A DNA stretch of 64,000 bases from Verrucomicrobiota bacterium (GTDB lineage Bacteria > Verrucomicrobiota > Verrucomicrobiia > Limisphaerales > J093): positions 558,001 through 622,000 of the forward strand of contig JADJWF010000003.1 in assembly GCA_016716505.1 (NCBI GenBank), in the 5' to 3' direction. The translations under genes were made by a program, and so were the position numbers. Under the pieces are notes generated by a model that was not told the DNA's origin, made no database searches, and worked only from the letters and a program-made list of their open reading frames with translations. Positions 26,104 to 34,107 of this stretch are shown one piece after another (positions within the stretch are counted from its first letter, which is position 1; every line of letters begins with the position of its first letter).

Positions 26104-29100
26104 CTACTGGGTCAACTCCGGCCTGTCCAGCCGCTGGGCAAGGTCGCGCAGGCCATCGTCTAGGTGGTCGGGCCAGATTTCGACCACCCGGTAGCCCAGG
26201 GCCTTGAGCCGCCGCTTCTGGTCTTCGTCCCGGTGTTGGACGTGCGGTTGCTCATGTGGCGCACCCTGCACCCACACTACGATCTTGTTCCTGTAGAGCA
26301 GATCGGCTTCGGCGACCGGGACGCCTTCGGGGTCACGGATGATCTCGTGCTGGCACTCCGGCAGCGGGAAGTTGCGGGCCTGCAAGGCGTCAACCACCGT
26401 AGGTTCGGCCCCGATGGCGGCGGCCCGGAACTGATCCCATGTCGCTCCGCTGCCCGGTTCAGCCATCTGGAACGGCTCGACCTGTAGAAGTTGCCGTAGC
26501 GCCTGGACCACCACGCGGCGATCCAGATGCCGGTGGTGCTGCTGGTTGTAAAAGGACAACAGGCAGTCGTAGCACGCGGTATCACAGGCCCCCTCCATCT
26601 CCTGGCCGGTCGCTGGGTCAACGTGGACGATCTCCAGCGCCCTGGTCGCCATCCGCTGCCAGGCGGCCTGATCTACCAGGTTGCGGAGAAGACCCGCACC
26701 GCCCTCGTCCTGCTCGTAGAGCAGCAGGCGAATCCGCGCCGCATTGCCCGGCACCACAAAGACGTGCCCGCCCACTTCCGATTCGTCCGCCGAGAAAGCG
26801 ACCTGGAAGCCGTAGGACAGCGCATAGAGCAGCGACCACCCGAACCGTTCCGCATCCTGGTTGTCCGGCACCGCCAGCTCGATCAACAGAAAGTCATGGT
26901 GCCCCTTGTGGTAGAGCAGAACCTCACGGTGGATGTCCGCAGGTTCGGCCCCAGCAGGGCAACGGCTGCCGCTGTTCGGATCAACGTGATCCTGCTCGCT
27001 ATCGTCACCGGAAATCCAGGCCCGGCACTTCTCGCAGTAGCGGAAGCCCACTTCGTCCGCTGCCCTGGCACCCTCGTTGACCAGCAGGAGCACGCCGCGC
27101 TTGGAGTAGCTGACCTTGGCGACCTCCTGGTCGCCCACCTTCATGGCCCACGACACAGCCTGCGGGTCGGGCCGGTAGTAGGGCGACACAATGAACCCAC
27201 GGCGGCTCCGCTCCTCCTCGTCCGCCGACGTGCGCCCGATGCGCCGGGCAACCATGTCCGGCAGCTCGAAGACGTGCTCGTAGGTGTGGGCGCCCATCAG
27301 GTTCGACTGGCAGACCGGGCACGCCGCCGCCTGGGCAACCTGGTCGTCCATGAAGAAATTGCCGCACTCGCACACCTTCAACTTGCTCCAGTGATGCGCC
27401 TGGCCCCGCGCACGCGGTTGGGCGCGGACCACCTGATACCGCTGGCGGCGGTAGTAGATTGTGTTCAACGGAGCAAACTCGCGCAGGGCGATGGCCGGGT
27501 GCCGGGCCACGCTTTCCTTCCGATCCGTAAAATAGACCATCGTCGCCCGGCGCGGGAAGGCGTAGTTGGGCAGGAAGCCGACGTTGCCCAGGTAACGGTA
27601 GGTATAAAAGTCGCCGTTGCCCTCGCGCATGTCGGTCAGCCGATCCACGACCGCCTTGCGGCGTATTTCGTCCTCCTTCGTGATGCCCTGGTGAGCGGAC
27701 TTTGCTTCGAGTTGCCGTCGCTCGTCCTGAAGTCGGATGTATTCGTCCCTGAACCGCTCGAAGGCGTGGTCGAAGTCCTCGGCGAATCCATCCACCACCA
27801 TTTCCAGGTCGTGATCGGTGAAGCCGACGTTGGCCAGTTCCGCCGCGAAGGCCCCACGAGCCGCCGCCAAAATCTTCACCTTCGCCGCCCCGACCTTGGC
27901 GCTGATCTCGTTCAACACCCCGTCCATCATGGGCAGCCCGGCCTGGACATCATCATCGTTGGCGACCCGCAGGAATTGCTTGGGCTTGGCCAGCACGCGG
28001 TAGTCCGCCATCTCCAGCACCAGGGCGTGCAGGTGCGCCTCCAGCAACACCTGGTTGTCCAACAGGAACAACGGCGGTGCGATGGCCCCGGAGATGATCC
28101 GCTCCGGGAACCGGAAGAAGTATTGGTCGTGTGTCGAAAACCTGCCGTAGGTGCCGCAGAACGTCGTCACGATGGACGACTGCCCATGCCGACCGGCGCG
28201 GCCTTGGCGCTGCGCGTAATTGGCTGGAGACGGCGGCACATTCCGCAGGTGGACGGCGGACAGCCCGGCGATGTCCACCCCCAGTTCCATCGTCGGCGTG
28301 CAGACGAGCACGTTCAACGGGTCTTGCGGCTCCTTGTCGAACCGGCGCTCGTAGCTCCGGCGCTCGTCCGCCGACAACCGCGACGTGTGCTCGACCGCCA
28401 GCAACTGTTGCCGGTCCCCCAGCGCCGTCTGGTATTCCGTCCGGTAGTAGGTGCCATCGGCTTCCTCGGAACGCACGGTCGTCTTGATGCACGCCGGGCA
28501 GCAGATGTCCGCCGTGACCTCCCACTTCGAGCGGCAGCGCGGGCAGACCCGGATGTGATCGGCGCTGGAGGCGTAGAGCAGAATCCGCCCTTCCGGGATT
28601 TGGTAGTGATAGCGCCCAGGGCCGCCCTTCTTGAGCAACAGTCCGATGTCCTGGCGCGAGAGCAACGCCGTCAGGCCGCGCACCAAGTCTTCGGCGGTTG
28701 GACGGTCAACCTGCATCTGACGCCGGAACCACCGCACCAGCACCGGCGCGTGGTTCGATCCCGGCGCACCGGCCAGCCGCCGCACGCTGAAATACTTGTT
28801 GTCGGTGTCGAGTTCATCGCTGAAGACCGTGGGCCGGTAAGGCGGCAATGACTCACTGTGGAACAGCACGTCTTCGTGCAGCCGGTTGATGACCTCCTCG
28901 CGGAAATCCTCGCCCTTCTCCAGGCAATCGCTCTCGATGCCCCCGGAGCGCCGGATCACGTCCAGGAAGACCTGGAGCACGTCCTGGCGCGTCTGCGCTG
29001 GTTTGGCGGCCAGCAGCGCGATGCCCGCCCAGAACTCGTCCTTCGCCGCGACCTCCGCGATGCCGTCGTAGCTCACGGACACCAAGCCGGTCATCTCCAG

Positions 29101-31398
29101 GGTCGGCTGCTTCTTGTAGGCGTAGCCGCTGATCTCGCCGATGGCACCAAAGGCCAGGTATTTCTTGTAGGTTGCCTCACTGGCCCCCGCAGCCCGCCCG
29201 ACCGCAACACCGCCCTGGCGGGCGAAGGCAGGCACCCGGCCTGCCCGCTTCATGGCATCAAACGCGATACGCCCGGCGTCCGGCAGCAGCAACGAGTTCG
29301 CCGCTGTCGTGTGTCCGCCCTCAGTCAACCCGTGGTAGAGCGCACGTCGAAAATGCAAACGCCGGTCCAGGTCCGTCATGTGCGCCGCCTGGAACGCTGC
29401 GTCCTGGATGTTGTCCGTGAACGCGATCACCCGGCGCTTCGGGTTCGGCGGCACGCTCTCCAGGAGCCGGGAGACCAAAACATCCGTAGCCGTGGCCTTG
29501 CCCACCATCCCAGCGACGAAGAACTTGTTGAACTCGCGCACCCGCCCGTCGTAGATCACGCCGCAGGAGGGGCACATTAGCAGCGGCTCCTCCACCAGGG
29601 CAACCGGGCGCAGCTTGTTGTGGTTGCAGTTGCCGTCCAGTGTGCCGCAGACGGTGCAGACCTGGCGGTTCAGCGGCACCGCGCCTTCCCGGCCTTTCCG
29701 GGCGGAACCGTCCTTCTTGATGGCGGCTTCGTCGGGTGGGACTTCGTTCCGATCCCAGTGCTCCAGGAAGACATACACCGGTTTGCCCTCGCACTCGGTG
29801 TAGTCCAGGTCGCGGGGGAACAGCTTCTCGACCGCCTGTTCCCGGCGCAACTCGGCGGTCATCAGTTCCACGCCGCAGGCCGCGCAGAACACCATCGGGA
29901 ACGCGGGCACATGGGCGGCCTGATCGCACTTGGCGCACTGCCTCTCGCCTGTAGCGGACAGATGAACTTCACCCAGGCAGGCCGTGACCGGCTGGCCCTG
30001 GCTGAAGAAGGCATGGACCTTGGGCAGCAGGAGTGGGTATTCGGTGCCGTCCGCCGACTTCACCGGCGTTTCCGCGCTGGCCACAAGCGCGGCGGCCAGC
30101 TCGGCGCTGGCTTCTTCGAGCGCGAGCGTGGGGCGGAGGCGGTTGCGGTAATCGAGCAACAGCTCATCCCAGCGCCGGGTCTTGTAGCCCGACGCTGGCG
30201 TCTCCGGCACGATGTTGCGCTCAATGAAATGAACGGTCGCCTGACGGCGCAGATCATCCGCCGTGGCGTTGGCTTTGCCGCACAGCGCATCTCGCAAACC
30301 CTGGACGGCCTGCCCGTCGCGCTCACTGGCAACCTTCACCATCGCCGCGTTGATTGAGTGCGGCGGCAGCGGATCGGGCTGGTCCCTGGTCAGGTAGGCG
30401 CTGTAGGACTCGCCGACCACATCTTCTTTGGCGAACGGCTCGCCGAACAAATCCTGGGCGAACGACGCCACGGTCTGCCTGGCCTGGTCGGGGTTGCCGC
30501 TGTCAATCGTGGCCGACGTTCCGACGCAGCGCACCTTGCCCTTGCACTGGGTGTGCTCCTTCAAGCGTCGGATCAGGCAGGCCACGTCCGCGCCCTGGCG
30601 ACCGGTGTAGGTGTGGATTTCGTCGAACACCAGGAACTTCAAGTCCGACAGCCCGCCGAACGGAAAGATGTTGCGATCCTCCCACCGGGTCAGGATCAGC
30701 TCCAACATCATGAAGTTGGTCACCAAAATGTCCGCGCCCCGGCCCTGGCGCAGCTCCAGGCGCGACACCACTTCGCTCTCATACGGCTCGCGGCCCATGT
30801 TTTCGACGAACGCCTTCTTCGCCGCCTCCGGTTCCTCTTTCAGCTCGCTGGTGTAGTTGCAGATCGTCAGGCCGGTGCCCCGGAGCCGCTCGGCCAGGTC
30901 GTCGTATTGCGAATTGGCCAGCGCATTCATCGGATACGTCAGCAGCGCCTTGACGGTGCGGCGGCCCGTGGGCGTGACCTTGGCCGCTTCGTTGGCCCGC
31001 AGGCAGGTGTCCACCACCGGCACCGCAAAACAGAAGCTCTTGCCGCTGCCGGTGCCCGTGGTCACCACGCAGTTGCGTTTCTCGCCGAGGATGATCCGCC
31101 AGGCTTCGGTCTGGTGCAGATACGGGCGGACGGGCGCACTATTGGGGTCGTCCTTCTTCGAGCGGAAAATCTGCGGAATCTTCGGATGCAACAGGCCCTG
31201 CTGAACGAGCTGCTCCACCGGATCGCCGAAACGGAACCGGCGCTGGAGCGTCAGGAACGGCGGTCGCCATAGAAAATCACCCTGCTCGATCCGGTCGTGC
31301 ATCCAGGCGCGGATGTTGTCGTTGGCAATGTCCTGGAAGGTTTCCACCAGCAGGCGGTAGGTCTTCTGGAGGTCGTCGAGAACGTGGAAGGGGTTCAT
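26104..31398 (-). CDS. Giant DEAD/DEAH helicase with DUF1998 and C-terminal nuclease-like domain (DrmA-DrmB-like)
   Basis: Protein of 1764 residues, predicted to act on DNA in phage defence. Order of parts: RecA1 with Walker A TGTGSGKS (114-121) and DEIH (259-262); a long insert with zinc-ribbon cysteines (CAKCDQ; CAACG; CTVCGTLDGNC; CPSCG); RecA2 with TPTMELGVDIAG (about 1030) and QRQGRAGRHG (about 1063); a further CPVC zinc site; DUF1998 with CDTACYDCLLSFYNQQHHRH (about 1606); and a last domain (about 1690-1764) like Vsr/DUF559 nucleases, with ADLLYRNKIVVWVQG and DEDQKRRLKALGYRVVEIWP. DISARM DrmA and DrmB together have this content; here it is one chain. The nuclease has Q where relatives usually have an acidic residue (VDG), so it may be inactive. 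The start MNPFHVLDDLQKTY is directly preceded by a heptamer array. Confidence 0.85.
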   Translation of the reverse strand: MNPFHVLDDLQKTYRLLVETFQDIANDNIRAWMHDRIEQGDFLWRPPFLTLQRRFRFGDPVEQLVQQGLLHPKIPQIFRSKKDDPNSAPVRPYLHQTEAWRIILGEKRNCVVTTGTGSGKSFCFAVPVVDTCLRANEAAKVTPTGRRTVKALLTYPMNALANSQYDDLAERLRGTGLTICNYTSELKEEPEAAKKAFVENMGREPYESEVVSRLELRQGRGADILVTNFMMLELILTRWEDRNIFPFGGLSDLKFLVFDEIHTYTGRQGADVACLIRRLKEHTQCKGKVRCVGTSATIDSGNPDQARQTVASFAQDLFGEPFAKEDVVGESYSAYLTRDQPDPLPPHSINAAMVKVASERDGQAVQGLRDALCGKANATADDLRRQATVHFIERNIVPETPASGYKTRRWDELLLDYRNRLRPTLALEEASAELAAALVASAETPVKSADGTEYPLLLPKVHAFFSQGQPVTACLGEVHLSATGERQCAKCDQAAHVPAFPMVFCAACGVELMTAELRREQAVEKLFPRDLDYTECEGKPVYVFLEHWDRNEVPPDEAAIKKDGSARKGREGAVPLNRQVCTVCGTLDGNCNHNKLRPVALVEEPLLMCPSCGVIYDGRVREFNKFFVAGMVGKATATDVLVSRLLESVPPNPKRRVIAFTDNIQDAAFQAAHMTDLDRRLHFRRALYHGLTEGGHTTAANSLLLPDAGRIAFDAMKRAGRVPAFARQGGVAVGRAAGASEATYKKYLAFGAIGEISGYAYKKQPTLEMTGLVSVSYDGIAEVAAKDEFWAGIALLAAKPAQTRQDVLQVFLDVIRRSGGIESDCLEKGEDFREEVINRLHEDVLFHSESLPPYRPTVFSDELDTDNKYFSVRRLAGAPGSNHAPVLVRWFRRQMQVDRPTAEDLVRGLTALLSRQDIGLLLKKGGPGRYHYQIPEGRILLYASSADHIRVCPRCRSKWEVTADICCPACIKTTVRSEEADGTYYRTEYQTALGDRQQLLAVEHTSRLSADERRSYERRFDKEPQDPLNVLVCTPTMELGVDIAGLSAVHLRNVPPSPANYAQRQGRAGRHGQSSIVTTFCGTYGRFSTHDQYFFRFPERIISGAIAPPLFLLDNQVLLEAHLHALVLEMADYRVLAKPKQFLRVANDDDVQAGLPMMDGVLNEISAKVGAAKVKILAAARGAFAAELANVGFTDHDLEMVVDGFAEDFDHAFERFRDEYIRLQDERRQLEAKSAHQGITKEDEIRRKAVVDRLTDMREGNGDFYTYRYLGNVGFLPNYAFPRRATMVYFTDRKESVARHPAIALREFAPLNTIYYRRQRYQVVRAQPRARGQAHHWSKLKVCECGNFFMDDQVAQAAACPVCQSNLMGAHTYEHVFELPDMVARRIGRTSADEEERSRRGFIVSPYYRPDPQAVSWAMKVGDQEVAKVSYSKRGVLLLVNEGARAADEVGFRYCEKCRAWISGDDSEQDHVDPNSGSRCPAGAEPADIHREVLLYHKGHHDFLLIELAVPDNQDAERFGWSLLYALSYGFQVAFSADESEVGGHVFVVPGNAARIRLLLYEQDEGGAGLLRNLVDQAAWQRMATRALEIVHVDPATGQEMEGACDTACYDCLLSFYNQQHHRHLDRRVVVQALRQLLQVEPFQMAEPGSGATWDQFRAAAIGAEPTVVDALQARNFPLPECQHEIIRDPEGVPVAEADLLYRNKIVVWVQGAPHEQPHVQHRDEDQKRRLKALGYRVVEIWPDHLDDGLRDLAQRLDRPELTQ

Positions 31399-31413
31399 GG
31401 TTCAGAGTGAATC

Positions 31414-31514
31414 GTGAATGGCGAATGGGGCGCTGCGGCGGGCGAACAGCGAACGGCGATTGGCCAATGGGTCGGCTGCCACGCGGCTCCTCGTTCACCA
31501 TTCGCCATTCGCCA
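31414..31514. repeat. Inverted pair of CCATTCR heptamer arrays between helicase and ATPase genes
   Basis: The left arm (31414-31430) reads GTGAATGGCGAATGGGG; the right arm (31493-31514) reads CGTTCACCATTCGCCATTCG and on. The arms are reverse complements of each other's 7-nt unit and enclose about 60 bp without a gene. The right arm forms the last codons (ANGEW) and the TGA stop of the ATPase gene. The left arm lies 16 bp upstream of the helicase start. Confidence 0.85.
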
Positions 31515-32646
31515 GTTCATTGAGCACCTCCTTCAAGGGGCACACCCGCACCTGCTCATGCACCGGGTAGCTTTCCCGGCCCGGATACACGATCCACGCC
31601 CGTTCCAGCTTCAAATCCTTCAGCGCGATGTGAAGCGACTTGGTCATCACCGGCGCATCCTGATACTTGATCTCGAAGCCCCAGCGTTTGCCCCGGGCCA
31701 GCACCATCAAATCCAGCTCCGCCCGGCTGTGCGTGGCCCAGAAGTAGGCGTTGCGTTCGCCGACCCGGGACAGAATTTGCTCGATGACAAACCCTTCCCA
31801 CGACGCCCCCAGTTTCGGGTGCCCCTGCAACGCCCCCAGGTCCGGGATGCCCAGCAGCGCGTGCAGCAGACCCGAATCGCGCACATAAACCTTGGGCGAC
31901 TTCACCACCCGCTTGCCTGCGTTCTCAAACCACGGCTGAAGCTGCCGGACCATGTAAGCCCCGGTCAACAGATCGAAATACTTGCGCGTCGTGTGGTGTG
32001 AGACACCCAGAGAGCCGCCGATTTCCGACCCGTTCCAAAGCTGCCCGTGATAATGCGCCAGCATCGTCCAGAATCGCCGCAACGTCTCCGCCGGGATTTG
32101 CACTCCCAGTTGCGGCAGGTCCCGTTCCAGGAAGGTCCGCGCGAACGTCAGTCGCCACTTGAGGCTGTCTTCATCCGTCTCCGCCAGGTAGGACAGCGGA
32201 AATCCTCCGCGCACCCAAAGCCGATCCCGCTGCTCCAGCCCCACTTCGCCCAGTGTGAATCCGCCCATGTCCACAAAATAAACCCGTCCCGCCAGGCTGT
32301 CGGACGCCTGCCGCACCAAGTCGGGCGACGCGCTCCCCAGCACGATGAACCGACAGGGCAACGGCCTCCGATCGGCCAGCACCCGCAACAACATCGTCAA
32401 CTCCGGCTGGCGCTGGATTTCGTCGAGGATCACCACCCCGCGCAACGCCTCCAGCACCAACTGCGGATTGGCCAGCTTGGCCCGGTCCTCCGGCAACTCC
32501 AGGTCGAAGTAAACCGCGTTCTCCCGCCGCCCAATCTCCCGCGCCAAGGTGGTCTTCCCACACTGACGCGGCCCAAGAATCGCCGTCACGGGACTGTGCT
32601 TCAGCCCGTATTCGATCTGTCGAATCAGGTCCGGCCGCTCAATCAT
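31495..32646 (-). CDS. ATPase with DUF4143 domain
   Basis: AAA-type ATPase of 383 residues. Walker A is GPRQCGKTT (25-33) and Walker B VVILDEIQ (71-78). The sensor region SASPDLVRQASDSLAGR is typical, and a C-terminal DUF4143 domain carries a PD-(D/E)xK-like pattern (AELDLMVLARGKRWGFEIKY). Members are frequent in defence islands, but their role is unclear. The frame is open to 32814, but those residues include heptamer-array translation (APFAIRHSP), and family proteins begin MIxRP, so I chose the ATG at 32646. Its C-terminal residues and stop codon come from a heptamer array. It is probably co-transcribed with the giant helicase, 96 bp downstream. Confidence 0.88.
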   Translation of the reverse strand: MIERPDLIRQIEYGLKHSPVTAILGPRQCGKTTLAREIGRRENAVYFDLELPEDRAKLANPQLVLEALRGVVILDEIQRQPELTMLLRVLADRRPLPCRFIVLGSASPDLVRQASDSLAGRVYFVDMGGFTLGEVGLEQRDRLWVRGGFPLSYLAETDEDSLKWRLTFARTFLERDLPQLGVQIPAETLRRFWTMLAHYHGQLWNGSEIGGSLGVSHHTTRKYFDLLTGAYMVRQLQPWFENAGKRVVKSPKVYVRDSGLLHALLGIPDLGALQGHPKLGASWEGFVIEQILSRVGERNAYFWATHSRAELDLMVLARGKRWGFEIKYQDAPVMTKSLHIALKDLKLERAWIVYPGRESYPVHEQVRVCPLKEVLNELANGEW

Positions 32647-32743
32647 TGCAGAAAATTGGAATATCGTGTTCCAAAAAGCAAGCACATTGCTCGCAGCCCT
32701 GTGCTTATTGAGGTTTTCCATCGGCAGGAAGGCCAATTCAACG

Positions 32744-32764
32744 GGCGAATGGCGAATGGCGAAT
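32744..32764. repeat. Single-arm CCATTCR heptamer array upstream of the ATPase gene
   Basis: Three tandem units of GCGAATG read on the plus strand, between the ATPase and XRE genes. No inverted partner is visible nearby. A G/C-rich stretch with related GCGAGTGACGAGCG follows and may be a decayed continuation. Confidence 0.75.
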
Positions 32765-32878
32765 GGGGCGCTTCGCAGGGCGAGTGACGAGCGACCAGCG
32801 GCGAGCGGGTGCACGGAAACCGCTGTTGCCGGATCGAGCGCATCATCTTTTCAACAAACTTCTTTACCGGCGATTGCA

Positions 32879-32899
32879 TGTGGTGTAAATTTCACCACA
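32879..32899. promoter_or_regulatory. Candidate XRE operator palindrome
   Basis: TGTGGTG (32879-32885) and CACCACA (32893-32899) form a perfect inverted repeat around TAAATTT, whose centre is nearly symmetric too. It lies 30 bp upstream of the XRE start in the only AT-rich stretch nearby, where a promoter is expected. Autoregulation by the encoded XRE protein is inferred from position and shape. It may also act on the divergent ATPase gene. Confidence 0.55.
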
Positions 32900-32929
32900 G
32901 AATGTCACGATAATCAAAACAAAAACATC

Positions 32930-33313
32930 ATGAACTTCGGCCAACTCATCAAAGAGCTGCGGATCGCCAAGGAATTGACGCTCCGCCAGTGCTGCGCGGA
33001 ACTGGGGGTTGATCCGAGCAACTGGAGCAAGATGGAGCGCGGGGTCACGCCGCCCCCGAAAGACACAGCCCTCCTGGAGCGGTGGGCCGGGTTCTTCGGG
33101 CTGACGGGGGAGCAGAGGCAGGAATTCCTCGACCTGGCCTTTCTCGCCCGGCAGGAGATTCCGCCCGACATGGCCAGCGACGAGAAGGTGATTGCCGCGC
33201 TGCCCGCCTTCTTTCGCGCCGTGCGCGGCCAGGAATTGGAGGGCGACCGCCTCAAGCAATTCATCGAAGACCTCCGCGCCGTCCATAGCCCCGACCAGCG
33301 ACCGGCTTCATGA
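32930..33313 (+). CDS. XRE-family helix-turn-helix regulator
   Basis: Small protein of 127 residues. The N-terminal helix-turn-helix (about 5-60) shows LIKELRIAKELTLRQCCAEL and DPSNWSKMERG. The C-terminal half is helical and acidic. The start MNFGQLIKELR is preceded by an AT-rich stretch and the palindrome at 32879-32899, with no obvious Shine-Dalgarno. It overlaps the following ImmA/IrrE gene by ATGA. XRE plus ImmA/IrrE pairs usually form a repressor and its controlling metalloprotease, or an antitoxin/toxin pair. It is on the strand opposite to the defence genes, so it could control them. Confidence 0.9.
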   Translation: MNFGQLIKELRIAKELTLRQCCAELGVDPSNWSKMERGVTPPPKDTALLERWAGFFGLTGEQRQEFLDLAFLARQEIPPDMASDEKVIAALPAFFRAVRGQELEGDRLKQFIEDLRAVHSPDQRPAS

Positions 33314-33918
33314 ACGGCAAACAGGACGTTTGGACGGCGGTCGAGGCATTTCGAGCGCAATATCCACAGGAACTGGGCACCCTTCCGGTGGACGTGCTGA
33401 CCGTCATCGAGGTCCGGCTTAAGCTGGATGTGATCCCGTTCCCCGACCTGTTCCGCAAATACTCCGTGGATGCCGCTGTGCTGCCAAATTTTTCGGGCAT
33501 CTACGTGGACCAGTGGTCCTACCAGTTCCTCGAAGGTGAACCCCTCTGGCGGTTCAATCGTTTGCGTTTTTCCCTGGCCCACGAACTGGGCCACATCATT
33601 CTGCACCGCGATTTGGTCGGTGACCTGAAGTTTGCCTGCCTCCAGGACTTTTGGGATTGGACACGCCGCTACGAACAATCGCGCTACGGCCTGGAATGGG
33701 AAGCCAACGAGTTTGCCGGGCGCTTACTGGTTCCGGTGGAGCGGCTCCGGCAGGATTTCGACACCTTCGTCGCCCGCATCCGGGGCCAGTTTCCATCCTG
33801 GTGGACCAACGCCCACCTCCGCGATGCCTTGGCCGACCAGCTTGCCGAGAATTACGGTGTTCACAAGGACGTGATCTCCTGTCGCTTCGACCGCGAGGAA
33901 CTCTGGCCGACGCCGTAA
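33310..33918 (+). CDS. ImmA/IrrE family metallo-endopeptidase
   Basis: Protein of 202 residues with a zinc-protease motif HELGH (91-95) in LRFSLAHELGHIILHRD and a likely third ligand in the helix LEWEANEFAGRLLVP, the usual arrangement of the family. ImmA/IrrE proteases cleave or remodel XRE-type repressors after DNA damage or mobile element signals. The start ATG overlaps the XRE stop (33310-33313), so both are made together. The TAA stop is directly followed by a heptamer array. It probably acts on the adjacent XRE protein; this is inference. Confidence 0.92.
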   Translation: MNGKQDVWTAVEAFRAQYPQELGTLPVDVLTVIEVRLKLDVIPFPDLFRKYSVDAAVLPNFSGIYVDQWSYQFLEGEPLWRFNRLRFSLAHELGHIILHRDLVGDLKFACLQDFWDWTRRYEQSRYGLEWEANEFAGRLLVPVERLRQDFDTFVARIRGQFPSWWTNAHLRDALADQLAENYGVHKDVISCRFDREELWPTP

Positions 33919-34107
33919 GTGGTGAATGGCGAGTCGCGAAAGGGTCTGGTCCGAGTCGCACTCGAATTCGCTGAGGCGACCAGTTTTCGACCGGCTGCCG
34001 GTTGAAAACCTGCGCTACACCTGCTGCCTCTGGTCGCTGCCGCAGTCAAGCGGCCTCAACGCTGCAATCTCCCACCATTCACCATTCGCTATTCACCATT
34101 TGCTATT
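33919..34107. repeat. Inverted pair of heptamer arrays between ImmA/IrrE and methylase genes
   Basis: The left arm starts just after the ImmA/IrrE stop (GTGGTGAATGGCGAGTCGCG). The right arm (34073-34107) carries five units (CACCATTCACCATTCGCTAT and on). On the minus strand the right arm supplies the end and TAG stop of the methylase gene. The about 130 bp between contains a degenerate ACCGGCTGCCGGT-type palindrome followed by CTGCGCTAC, like the unit of the 12-kb array. No gene is seen. Confidence 0.8.
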
